From Cristatella mucedo (lineage: Eukaryota > Bryozoa > Phylactolaemata > Cristatellidae), in the NCBI GenBank assembly GCA_009760855.2, contig WPIO01000024.1:3113501-3177500 (forward strand): DNA of 64,000 nt, given 5' to 3'. Made by a program: the position numbers and the translations under genes. The notes below the pieces were generated by a model. It worked only from the letters and a program-made list of their open reading frames with translations, made no database searches and had not been told where the DNA came from. Within the stretch, counting starts at the first letter, position 1. Every line of letters starts with the position of its first letter. Positions 22,140 through 32,377 of this stretch are shown here, one piece after another.

Positions 22140-22391
22140 CTTAAGAGAACTCCCAAAGCCCGGAACTCACTCTCGACATGCGTCAGAACATCCCCTGACT
22201 TGACCACATTTAAAAAGAACTTAAAACACACTTATTTAGGACAGCATTTAGTGGGTCCCTGTGATTCGTCCTTTATGCGCTCACCATTCAATCGCGTTTC
22301 CCTTTGCAGCAAATGTAAAGCACCTAGAAAGAGATTGAGTTCTTCAAGGGCGCTTAATCAAGTGTATTATTATTGTTATTATTATTATTGT
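22140..22391 (+). mobile_element. LINE-A, 5'-truncated copy
   Basis: C-terminal coding end (KARNSLSTCVRTSPDLTTF), 3' UTR with an internal deletion, terminal block and (ATT)n tail. It starts 30 bp after the foldback. Confidence 0.85.
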
Positions 22392-22399
22392 TAACTGAA

Positions 22400-23290
22400 T
22401 CCCTAGCCACGGAGCTCGAGCCCACGACCTCGGTCGTCAAAAGCGGGCAACGTTCGACTTCCAGGTAAATTTTCTCGACTACAGATTATGAGATATCTGG
22501 TTCCTGCAGGCTGCGATTCTGAAACCGATAATAAACACTACGGCTGTCATAATCAGGCTGGTGTAGTAGGCCGCCGTTACCGCGGCGGTTTACCTCCCCC
22601 TCCATTCGCTTCCTCGAAGTAGCGAGGTTGCACATCCGCCTGAGCGCGACCACTCAGGTCTGCCTCGGGTCGCGAGGTCGCCGCCTCTTCGACTCTTGCC
22701 GATTAGCGACGGGTGCCGTCGAGAACACTCGTCGCGTTAATGATCTTTTGCGTCGCAAATGTCGTCGCTTAATCCAGTTCAAATTGGCACGCTCTACAGG
22801 CCCCAGCCCGGACCGCGGCCGGGCACCTTTTTGAATTCGAATGAGTACCCGCACCACAACGAGGGCCGGCCGACGGCAGCCAGGGACGCGACTGATAGTC
22901 GTCCGCCCTCTGCTTAAAGCCAGCGGAGAAGTGAAGTGAAGGCGCCGAAGACCCGCCGGCTGCAGGTGGGCACAGAGGGCCGCCGGCCAGGCGGCCAGTG
23001 CGGCGGCAGCCGACCGGCAGATCACGTGAGATGGGAGCCGTCGGCCGGCGGAGCAGGTACCGGCCGGCTGAAGCTGGGGCCAGCCGGTTGGCTCTGGCCG
23101 CGCGTGGGAGGGATTGGCCTGGACGGTACCCATCGGGTTCGGAATGTATAAAGGGCGTGGCGAAGCACTCGTCCGGTGCAAACTTATTCGTACACATGTG
23201 GGCCGGCCGCCATAAACCGCCGCTAACTGGCTGCGAATGCGATTAGTAGTCTACGTGCCTACAGAGCTACGCGACATAGCCACGTGACTG
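22400..23290. other. CpG-rich region, no product recognised
   Basis: Very GC-rich between about 22560 and 23290, with frequent CCGGCC words. It looks like a promoter or first-exon island, supported by the CCAAT/TATA pair at 23113-23153. Neither strand encodes a family I recognise. Confidence 0.4.
23113..23153 (+). promoter_or_regulatory. Possible core promoter (inverted CCAAT plus TATA)
   Basis: ATTGG at 23113-23117 and TATAAAG at 23147-23153 in the order expected for a plus-strand promoter. Transcription would start around 23175-23185. Downstream I find only short frames, so the transcript is unknown. Confidence 0.3.
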
Positions 23291-23307
23291 GTTGCAAACT
23301 GGAGACT

Positions 23308-23352
23308 GGAGGGGGCCACTGGAGGGGGCCGCTGGAGGGGGCCACTGGAGGG
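23308..23352. repeat. 13-bp minisatellite
   Basis: Three units of GGAGGGGGCC(A/G)CT plus a partial fourth, G-rich on the plus strand. Confidence 0.9.
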
Positions 23353-23469
23353 CACCTGCTGCACTACGGGTTGCTCGAATCGCACGCACCGTCACGTCGT
23401 CTCAGTGAGTGCCCAACTATTCCTCGCCGGCAGCGTCGAACGCAGGAGCGCGGGGCGCGGAACTCTAGC

Positions 23470-23472
<3 letters not shown>

Positions 23473-23548
<76 letters not shown>

Positions 23549-23562
23549 TCTCTCTCTCTCTG
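23473..23562. repeat. (TC)n microsatellite
   Basis: About 45 TC units with one CC interruption. Long Leu-Ser or Glu-Arg frames here are artefacts. Confidence 0.97.
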
Positions 23563-24457
23563 AAACAGCGAGTCGAGCGGATGCATTTATTTGGTGGACG
23601 CCTCGCTGGGCGCTGCAGCTTTGGCTGGTGCCGGCTACTCGCTTGTAAACCCGCTGCTTAGATTTTTCTTTTAGCTTTTGCCAACGCCGACTTGCATCCT
23701 AGTTAGGTTGCTTACAATATCACTTCAGGAAACGCTGCTAACCGACTTAGTCCTGCCCGCCGTGCCCTTCTTTAATGCGGGAGGCTGGTGTGAAGAGGGT
23801 TTCCCAGAAAGCCGTCTAGCCAGCACCCGGAGAAGTTGAGTTCGCCGCTTCAGTCACCATTGTAGAGTAGTGTGAGAAGAATGTAGAGAATGAAATAATT
23901 CGCACAAAAGTGAAAAATCTTTCGGGAAAGTGTATCGTGCTAACTAATGATCACCGTTACGGGTGTTTCTGTGTATAGTCCTAAGCAATGTGCATCATTA
24001 CGGGTGTGTGGGTGGATTGTCCTAAATAATGTGCACCATTACGCGTTTGTTTTTGGATTTCATACACAAACGCGAGGCGTCTTCTTAGTAGAAAAGAGTT
24101 GAGCCGCTGCTCCAACGCAGTAGCATGCCTGGTTCAACTACTTCTTCTGAACGTCTCAACAGAACTCGAGCCTAAGAGCGTAAATTCTTTTTGTTTTGGC
24201 CATAAGGATCGTAAAGACCCCCAGGATTTGTATTGCTCGACTGGTCCAACAAGGAGCCAACAAGTAGAAACAGCTAACTCCCCCATAGCAGTCGGCCAAT
24301 TTGGCTCCTCACGCCGCGATTTGGTAACATATCCAAAATAAGCACCAATTTAAGTGGAAAGTCGATAAAGTAATGTAATTTTGGCTTCTGTGAGAACAAA
24401 ATAAAAAATCATGCTATTTTAGATCATTATATACTTATGTTACAAGATTGATGTTAA
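23563..24457. other. No gene recognised
   Basis: Mostly unique-looking sequence upstream of a tRNA gene, containing a small tandem repeat (separate entry). No exon is identified. Confidence 0.4.
23941..24062. repeat. Three imperfect 41-bp tandem units
   Basis: Units starting TAACTAATGATCACCGTTAC, TAAGCAATGTGCATCATTAC and TAAATAATGTGCACCATTAC recur every 41 bp. Confidence 0.7.
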
Positions 24458-24541
24458 GTCAGGATGGCCGAGCGGTCTAAGGCGCTGCGTTCAGGTCGCA
24501 GTCCACTTCTGTGGGCGTGGGTTCAAATCCCACTTCTGACA
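24458..24541 (+). tRNA. tRNA-Leu (anticodon CAG)
   Basis: Folds as a class II tRNA. The acceptor GTCAGGA pairs with TTCTGAC with one G-U wobble, followed by discriminator A. The D-arm is TGGCCGAGCGGTCTAAGGC and the anticodon stem-loop is CTGCG-TTCAGGT-CGCAG with CAG in the loop. A long variable arm and a T-arm GTGGGTTCAAATCCCAC follow. Internal A and B boxes are intact and a TTTT terminator follows at about 24545. There is no intron. Its flanks differ from those of the other two copies. Confidence 0.97.
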
Positions 24542-24837
24542 ATTAATTTTCTTAATGATTATCCTAATTACCCATGGTCGGCAATTGGTTCGATTACTCT
24601 TTTCCTCGGTCTCATAATCTCTGCCTCTAGTGTTGCTATGAGGATAATTTTAATTGCTAATATAGCCAGGCATCAACTTTCGAAAACTCGGAGAAACGAA
24701 CTAGGTAGGCTACGGCCTCGGAAGCAAAATTGAAAATCAAGATTTATGAAAGAAAATAATCTGCTGCGTGCGTTCAGTACATTTGGCAACGCCGCAACGC
24801 AAGCAGTATGCTGATTTTACTGCTGCAGACGAAGCTT

Positions 24838-24960
24838 AGCGGCTATCACCACCGCTTGCAGTTGGCAATAAAGAATCAACCAACTGCAGGACTCAAACCC
24901 ACGACCTCGGTTGTAAAGATTGAGCACCATATCTCCTGGGCTATCACGGCCCAGTAGGGA
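24838..24960 (-). mobile_element. SINE-1
   Basis: Minus-strand copy: 'GCGGCTATCACCACCGCTTG' body, reversed B-box region 'GGACTCAAACCCACGACC' and head 'TGGGCTATCACGGCCC'. The tail is lost. Confidence 0.7.
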
Positions 24961-25064
24961 GAAAACCGTGTCTGCTTGCTTGACTTGCTTGAGGTATTTG
25001 CTCCTTTTATTAGATAGTGTGCTTATTTTGAGCTGGCTGGAAAAGCGTATAAGTAGCACCTCTC

Positions 25065-27094
25065 CTGCTGGTGGAGAAAAGAAGCAGATGAGATCAATTT
25101 TCTTTAGGAGAAAATTACTTACGTATGGAAAAGAGAATCTGGCAATCGTCGGTGATCGTGATCTCGTGTGAAAATGGCTTGACCCTCTTCTACCGTCTCG
25201 ACTGCTCTGAAGGATAAACGCCAAACAACCGATGCCGTGAAGTTTGCTGCTTTCAGCAAATCGATAATCATCAGAGCAAAGAGAAGTGAGCCTATCGAAG
25301 AGATGTAGAAATTTATGGTTGAATGGATGGAAAATTAGAATCGGAAACACTTCTGACCATCCAAGCTAAAGCAAGCCTCTTCAATGACCTCAAGAGCATG
25401 CATAATGAATTAACCTGTGATGAAGATTTTACTGCAAACCATGGCTGGTTTGATCGCTTCAGGAAACTCCATTCATTCCACAATATTGAAATCATTGGCG
25501 AAGCTGCGGGCGCTGATGCTGAAGCTGAGTTTAAGAAGCTAGAAGAGTTGATTAAGGAAGAAAATTATTTGCTGGAGCTGATTGTCAAGGTGTATAATAC
25601 AGCACTTTTCTGGAAATGTGTGCCTGAGCGTATGTACATACACCAGGAAGCACATTCAATGCCTGGATTTCAAGGCTATGCTGAAAATGTTGCTTGGAGG
25701 AAACGTGGCAGACTTCAAGCTGAAGCCTCTCCTCGTTTATCATTCTCCAAACCCCCGAGCCTTCCAGAATATCACCGAGAACACGCTGCCTGTGCATCGC
25801 CACCATAACCAGAAAGCATAAATGATAGCGGTGCTTTTTGAAGACTGGTTTCTGCAGTGTTTAACTCCAGCTGCAAACATTTTCTGCCGTAATAAGGACA
25901 TTCGCTTCAAAATCCAGCTGATTTTGGATAATGCTCCTGGACATCCAAATCATCTTGTGGAGCTGGACTCGAACGTGGGAGTGATGCTCATGCCATCCAA
26001 CAACACTTCTCTTATTCTTCAATTCCTATTCTTATTCGAATTCTAATTCTTATTCTCTTATTCATTATTATTATTGGATCAAGGTGTCACTACTACTGTA
26101 AGGCTTACTATCTTGGTTAACGCTTGCTCTGTCTGTTACAAGAAATGATAGCGGCATTACTTTACGTGTAACTTTGGCACGGCTACAGCATTTTATATGG
26201 CATCAAAAACATCTAATGTATTTAGGATGATGTGACGGTGACGTGTATGAGCGGCGTGTGGAAAAATGTTTCGTGCATATGTGAATGAATTTTAAGGGTT
26301 TTGACAAACACTGAATTAAAAGAAATTCGACAGAAAATTGTGAGACTAAGTAACCAGCTCGAACTTAATGTTAAAACATTGTCAAACTTATTGACAAAGA
26401 AAGTGATAAATCAACTAATGAAGAATTGATATAGAATTAGAAGCTGAAACAAAAAGACGAAGCAAGTGATGACGAACCTAAGGTAGTGTCTCGAAAGTTT
26501 AGCATAAAATAAATGGCTGCGATGTTCTCCTCTATCGCTCATGGAATTCAATTGCTGGAAAATATGATGGCAACTTTGAGCAATACCTTCAAGTTATAAG
26601 GCAAATTAATGATTATCTCACCTGTTACCGTGAAATCTTTCAAAAATCGGATAGAACAGAAAATGCAATGCTCAATTCTTGTTTAATTAAAATAGAAAAG
26701 ATTTATCTTCAACCATCCACTAGTAAAACAGCTGAGTTTCCACAGCCACCTACCAGTCACAGTGGTTTAGATGAAGGGGGCGTTGAAGATCCTTTAGCGA
26801 GATCGTCCAACTCCTCCGAAGCCCTCATTCCAATAGCACTAAACGTTGATTACTACAACTACCAGCTCATGTATGCCGAAAAATACTCCACGTTACGATA
26901 TGTAAATATAATTACATTTACTTGTTCTTATTTGTTACGTATTTTTAAGAAATTCAATTCGTTTAACTCTCTATGTCTTTGCCAGAACGTATCGTAGTAG
27001 AGCGTATCATATGACATTCTCGACTTACAAAAATTCGACTTGCGACAGGTTTTCCGGTCCAAATCTATTTCGTAAGTCGGTGGGGCGCTTACTG
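25065..27094 (+). pseudogene. pogo/Tigger transposase, broken copy
   Basis: A decayed Tigger-type (Tc1/mariner superfamily) DNA transposon. In order, over several frames: a degenerate helix-turn-helix region (about 25080-25270), the CENP-B-like DNA-binding part ending FTANHGWFDRFRKLHSF (about 25430-25490), KVYNTALFWKCVPERMYI, LILDNAPGHPNHLVELD and MPSNNTSLIL, then a coiled C-terminal region. The family motif YNADET is reduced to YNT, so the first catalytic Asp is deleted. An ATTC-rich microsatellite (about 26025-26077) splits the third catalytic block from its DQGV continuation. The right terminus (27000-27094, ..GGGGCGCTTACTG followed by TA) looks like a Tigger TIR. The left TIR was not found. 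Inactive. Confidence 0.85.
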
Positions 27095-27559
27095 TATATA
27101 AGTAAAAGACAGCAGAAGTGATGCTGTAGATTCCTTGCATCTTTAGCCAATTATTCACGATTTACAAAGCTAGCTTATTGCTTTTCTTGACGAGACAGCT
27201 GAAAATGATCACGATTGTGGCGGATTCTTAGCATGAAACAAGAGCATCTTGTAAAATGTCAAGTTCGCAATCAAAAGTGAACGAGTACTGGCCAGCTTAG
27301 GCTTCTAGGGAGCTTGGTACGAAAGCGGCCTCCGGACTACGGATATAGTCTTGCTATCTCGTTTTGGGCGCTCTTCGTTGCTGCCATATTACCAGTGCGA
27401 AGTAACACTGCACGCACAAGTCTCTGACAAGTCTTCTGATTCTAAGACTCAGGTTCGTCTCGCATCAGCTGCGACAGATCAAACTCTGCGGTACCCCTCA
27501 CTCAGCAGGTTCCTCGGTAGACTGACAGCCATTTACATCCAAACTCTATGACAATGCTC

Positions 27560-27760
27560 ACTGAGCTAAGATCGAATCCAGTTTAGCTATGTATATGCAC
27601 GCGATACTGAGGGGTTCGGAGAGTCGCTCCAGCAGGATCTGGAAGCCGGTAGTGCCAAATGCTGCTGATGAATCACAGAGAACCAGCAGAGGGGCCCTAC
27701 GGCGACCAGAGTTGCTCAGGTCATTATACGCCCAGAGCAGAGAAGTTACCGCTGAAACAT
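27560..27760 (-). mobile_element. RT palm fragment (LINE-C-like)
   Basis: The reverse complement encodes LLWAYNDLSNSG and PLLVLCDSSAAFGTTGFQIL, a decayed RT palm A block (normally LLDLSAAFDTIDH). A shorter copy of the same piece is at about 28722-28845. Confidence 0.6.
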
Positions 27761-27836
27761 TTAGCTTTAAATCCCCATTTTGACTTAGGGGATTTGTTTC
27801 GCCAAGCGAAATGTGAATTGATGTAACCATTTAGTC

Positions 27837-27958
27837 GCCGCGCCCGTTTGACCCAGTGGTTAAGGAGCTCACCTTTACCAATATCAAGGTGGATGAATTT
27901 GATAAACCCCGTCAAGGGCTCTAGCCCCGCGGCGTATGTAAAGCAAGTAATAAATTAA
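27837..27958 (+). mobile_element. SINE-2
   Basis: tRNA-like head 'TTTGACCCAGTGGTTAAGG', B-box-like 'GGGCTCTAGCCCC', then 'GCGGCGTATGTAAAGCA' with the terminal block lost. The next 200 bp (27945-28160) are a diverged copy of the piece found in both inverted-duplication arms (CCATCATGGCTGCTG). Confidence 0.6.
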
Positions 27959-28159
27959 GCACGATGCTTAATAATTGCGGGAACACGTTGCTGCTTCTAA
28001 TGGCAACCGATTCGCATACCTTTGGAGGCACCAACGTTCGTTTTTTATTCAAAGTGCAGGTAAATAGGAAGCCATCATGGCTGCTGCACCATTCGTTCAA
28101 GTACTTTTACTTTGGATGTCAGGTATTTAAACCTGTTTTCGATGCATTAGAAGCTTAAA

Positions 28160-28720
28160 GAGTCAAAACAAGTGATGGCAAACCTGAGATACTGTCACGA
28201 AAGTTTAGCATAAAAGAAATGACTGAGATGTTTTCCCCTATCGCTCACGGAATGCAATTGCTGGAAGAAATGACGGGAACTTCAAACGAAATCTGCTAGT
28301 TATAAGGTCAGTAAATGATTGATTATATTGCCTGTCATTGTGAAACCTTTCAAGAATGGAATAAGAACAAAGAATTCAAAGCTCGATTCTTGTTTCATTA
28401 AAATAAAGCGAATGATCCTCAGTCACGCGCTAGTAAAGCAGCTGATTCACCGCCAGCCATCCACGCTTTATGCCGTTAGACGGTTCAGGTTTATGCCGTT
28501 AGACGGTTAGGTGGTTCATCTTAACGTCACGATGGTTTAGATGAAGGGAATTTGATGATCCTCCATCAAGATCGTTCAACTTCTCCTCATCCTCATCCCA
28601 ATAGTACTCGATGTTGATTACTGCTACTATCAGCTTCTGTATGCCCAAAATGCTCTACATTATGTTAGTAAACGTAATCTTATTTACTTGTTCTTATTTA
28701 TCTCTTACTGGTCACAATCA
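28160..28720 (+). pseudogene. Tigger remnant, C-terminal part
   Basis: Parallels 26440-26900 of the first Tigger: GKPEILSRKFSIKEMTEMFS and AHGMQLLEE equivalents, then a Gln/Ser-rich stretch. It has many stops and frameshifts and no catalytic core. Confidence 0.65.
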
Positions 28721-28849
28721 GTAGTGCCAAATGCCGCTGATGAATCACAGAGAACCAGCAGAGAGGCGCTACGGCGATCAGAGTTGCTCAAGTCACTATA
28801 CGCCCAAAGCAGAGAAGTTATCGTAGATTTTTTTAGCTCTGAAGCCAGA

Positions 28850-29041
28850 TTTTAGTGGGTCCCTGTGATTCGTTCTAAATATGATTATGCGTGCTGACAC
28901 TGGGCATGCTGCCGCTAACCACACTTGCATGCTGACCCTGTGTGCATGTCACCCCGAACCATGTTATTCTTGCTGTTTATTGAGCATGCTCCCACTAACC
29001 ATTCGATTGTGCTTCCTTCGCAGCAATTGTAAAGTGCCTAG
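28850..29041 (+). mobile_element. LINE-A 3' UTR fragment
   Basis: 'TTAGTGGGTCCCTGTGATTC' through 'CAGCAATTGTAAAGTGCCTA', cut at the start of the terminal block where repeat R begins. Confidence 0.8.
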
Positions 29042-29974
29042 AACGCTGCAAGCCAAGCATTAACCGAGGGTTACTGACTTGCAAGGTATCATTTTCAGAC
29101 AAGCGAGCAAAAGCAAATAAATATCGTGCGTAGACCAGCATGCAAAAGCACTCAAGAAGACACTCGGTGCCACTGGTTAGTGAGACCTCTGGTTTGTAAC
29201 AAAATCATGCACACAAGTTAGCATGCCAAGCATGGTAGAACAACAAAAGAATATTTCACACTGGCTAAGAGATAGCTGGCCGGAACTGATGCGCCTTAAG
29301 CAAAAACTTGCATGATATAAATGTATTGCGAGTGGTGACGAAAGCCAGAAGCGATTTTCAGACTTTTGCTGCATTCTAACTGAAGGCCCAACCACCAACG
29401 ATTTCAATTAAGTGAGGTGAATGCCCGTGTCTTTGAAGAAGCACTGACTATTTAAAACAAGAGAGCCATACATGTGCAGCCCCTGTATAAGGTCCGCAGG
29501 CGAGTTCTTTGTACTGGTCTTGGTTATGGTAACCACTTCATCAACTGGAGCTTATATAAAATGTGTTAATGAAGGTCACAAGTAGTCTATCAATCCTTGA
29601 ATTCATTGGAGGTTGATTTATCGAAGCCTTCACTTATGCGATTTTTTTATCAAAGAGGACTGAGAACATATCAGCCACAAATTTATTATTCCAGAAGTAA
29701 AACCGCTCAGCCTTAGCAAAAATTACTCACGCTCTTCGCTTAGAGTTTGACTGGTCAGACTGCAGCTAGCGAGTCAGACTCTACAAGAACATTAGACTCA
29801 GGCTGTAAAAGTTAGCATGCCAAGCATGGTAGAACAACAAAAGACTATTTCACTATAGCTAAAGGAAAGCTGGCCGGAACGGATGCGACTCTGGCAGAAA
29901 TTTAAATCATACACGTTTATTGCAGGTGGCGACGACAGCTATAAGCGCTTTTCAGACTTTTGTGATATATTCAG
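29042..29974 (+). repeat. Repeat R, copy 1 (unidentified, formerly coding?)
   Basis: About 0.8 kb matches 37045-37860 in the same direction. It contains a block that reads, with stops, SWPELMRL..SGDESQKRFSDFC at 29260-29380. A second version of that block at 29815-29960 reads SWPERMRLWQKFKS.. and GGDDSYKRFSDFC without stops. The conserved residues across three versions suggest a decayed protein, perhaps from a mobile element, but I do not recognise the family. Confidence 0.6.
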
Positions 29975-30949
29975 ACTAATGGCATGACACGAACGCCTGT
30001 CTTCGGAAGGTCTACTGGTTGGTTCAAATCAGCACGCAAAGGGCGAAAATGGTGTGGTCGCTAGTAACGTAGCTAACACGTCGATGCATGTCAATAGCGA
30101 GCAATTTGAGTCCTGCAATGGACATCATGCCCAAATTAATAATGACGGTAGTCTTATGATTTTTTAGGTGCATATGCATCGGCAAACATGTTTAAATGTC
30201 TAATCTACACGCAAAAGTACTTGAACGAATGGCGCAGCAGCCATGATGGCTGCCTATTCACCTGCATTTTGAATTAATATCGAACGTTGGTGCCACCAAA
30301 AGTATGCCCACCGGTGCCATTAGAAACTGCCACATATTCCCCACAATTATTATGCATAGTACTTAGTTTATTACGTTGACATGACGTTATACCTTTCTTA
30401 TTTGCAATTAACTGTCAAACCCGCCCAGATACGGAGCCGATAAAAGTGATAGCGAAAACCGACTTTTAAGCAATTCCAGCATTTTCCAGGTATTAAGTGG
30501 GCGAATTAGTGCATGCGATACGTACGGCCAGTTGCCTTGCCTGTCGCTTGACCTCATTCTACAAACACAACTCTCAAGTGAACTTTGCCATTTCTCTGCA
30601 GGCGCTTCGCAACGTTTTAAAATGTACACATTGCAGAAAGTTGACCTGCCACGTCGTAGCTGAGAAAGATTGTGGTGATATGGTGTCCCATACCGCATTA
30701 AAAATGCACACGCGTTGCGACCAATTGACAATTTAATGGGCAAAACATTAATTGTCAGGAGTGGGATTTGAACCCACGCCCACAGAAGTGGACTGCGACC
30801 TGAACGCAGCGCCTTAGACCGCTCGGCCATCCTGACTTTCAGTTCCGTAACGCTGATTTATAGATATCGAACAATATCTCGATTAATTTCCAAAGCTGTG
30901 TTACGAAAGCGTAGATTTGTATACGGTGCACGCAAGAACGAGCGAAATT
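29975..30949 (-). repeat. Left arm of inverted duplication
   Basis: The reverse complement matches 35434-36386. From 30949 inward for about 850 bp I find one mismatch by eye; the outer ~110 bp carry indels (e.g. an extra 11 bp and 12 bp here). It includes a tRNA-Leu gene. The 140-codon frame spanning the tRNA is a by-product, not a gene. Confidence 0.93.
30753..30836 (-). tRNA. tRNA-Leu (anticodon CAG)
   Basis: Same cloverleaf as the gene at 24458 but with a fully Watson-Crick acceptor (GTCAGGA / TCCTGAC). Anticodon CAG, long variable arm, no intron; a TTTT terminator follows. Identical to the copy at 35547, in the opposite orientation. Confidence 0.97.
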
Positions 30950-31014
30950 TCAGAAGCGTGCGTAAAACACAAGCCCGCACGTGATGCAGTCTGCACTAAA
31001 CCAAGAATCAGCTG

Positions 31015-31488
31015 AGCGGTCACCTGCAGTCGCACACGGTCAGTCATCAGTGTCGTCAGTCTGCATGAAAAATTTAGGTGTCGTGTTTCAAAGTGATCAT
31101 TTCAGCAGACGGCCACATCCGCTTCAAGTCAAGTTTGCCTGCTTTCAGCTGCATATTATTGCTAAAACTTAGGCTTGTTTATACGAGGATACGACATCTA
31201 AAGTAGTAAATGAATTTGTGACATCCCGTTTTGAGTTCTGTAACTCACTACTTGTTGGTCCACATTTACCGGTCTGTGCACTCAGGCGCTTACAGCTGGT
31301 GCAAAACTCTGCAGCTAGGATTGTCTGACGTGAGCGTCACAGCTGCCACATCACACTACTTCTCGCCGACCTGCAATGGCTCCCAGTCGAGCAACGTGCC
31401 GACTTGAAGGTTTTGTCATTAACTTTCATGAGCCTTCATTCTTTGGCTCCAGCCTACCCACCGGATCTTTTCCCCTACCAGGCATTAT
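31015..31488 (+). mobile_element. LINE-A internal fragment
   Basis: RT C-terminal half: 'AATTTAGGTGTCGTGTTTCA' (NLGVVFQSD), 'TTCTGTAACTCACTACTTG', 'CTTCTCGCCGACCTGCAATG' and SLAPAYPPDL. It lacks the 3' end. Frameshifts and stops are present. Confidence 0.85.
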
Positions 31489-31585
31489 TATCCACCCGCC
31501 ATTATTATCCCATGCGAGCAAGCAAGCGACAGCCGCAAGGAAGCAAAAAACTGTCTACATCCGAGGAACCGGTCCACGTGCACCC

Positions 31586-31587
<2 letters not shown>

Positions 31588-31617
<30 letters not shown>

Positions 31618-31967
31618 CTCTTGATAAAGCACCCTCAGAGAACTCAATCCCTTTCTAGGCGCTTTACATTTGCTGCAAAGTAAAACGCAATTGAATGGTG
31701 AGTGATATCATGCTTGATAAACAGCTTGAATAACATGGTTAGGGGTGACATGCACAGGGTCAGCATGCAAGTGTGTTTAGTAGCAGCATGCGCAGTGCCA
31801 GCACGCATAAGCGCATAAAGGACGAATCACTAGGACCCACTAAATGCTGTCCTAAATAGATACATTTTTAAGTTTTTTAATGTGGTCAAGTAAGGGATGT
31901 TGTGACGCAAGTCGGAAGTGAGTTCCAGGCTTTAGAAGCATACGAACTAAACGCACGGTCTTCGCCA
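31588..31967 (-). mobile_element. LINE-A 3' end fragment
   Basis: (AAT)n at 31588-31616, reversed terminal block, 3' UTR and the last ~20 codons. It stops at 'CACGGTCTTCGCC'. Confidence 0.85.
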
Positions 31968-32189
31968 AGCAATATTGGCCTGTTTACAACTCCTGGCGTT
32001 GATTGCCGTCAAATGTCTGATGCGTCGAATCGTGCATTTTTAAGAGCACAACCGCTCCGGTCAAGATTATGGAGCTATCGAAACAGCCATATGTAATCCT
32101 GAGCTTGCGTTGCCGTTAATTATGAGAGGCAAAAAAATTCCGTTACACACGGTTCTATAAGCCATAACTATGTTATGCTTTTTGTCATT

Positions 32190-32325
32190 TAGCTTGCTAC
32201 CACTAACCATTCGATCATGCTTCCTTTGCAGCAAATTTAAAGCGCCTAGTGCGAGATTGATTTCTCTGAGGTCGCTATATTAAATGTATTGTATTATTAT
32301 TGTTATTATTATTATCATTATTATA
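32190..32325 (+). mobile_element. LINE-A 3' tail
   Basis: 3' UTR end ('CCACTAACCATTCGATCATG'), decayed terminal block and (ATT)n. It sits just upstream of the large LINE-A copy. Confidence 0.75.
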
Positions 32326-32377
32326 CAGTAGTAGCAAATGAGCCATCGTGATGTATTTACAACAGTAAGTCATTCTT

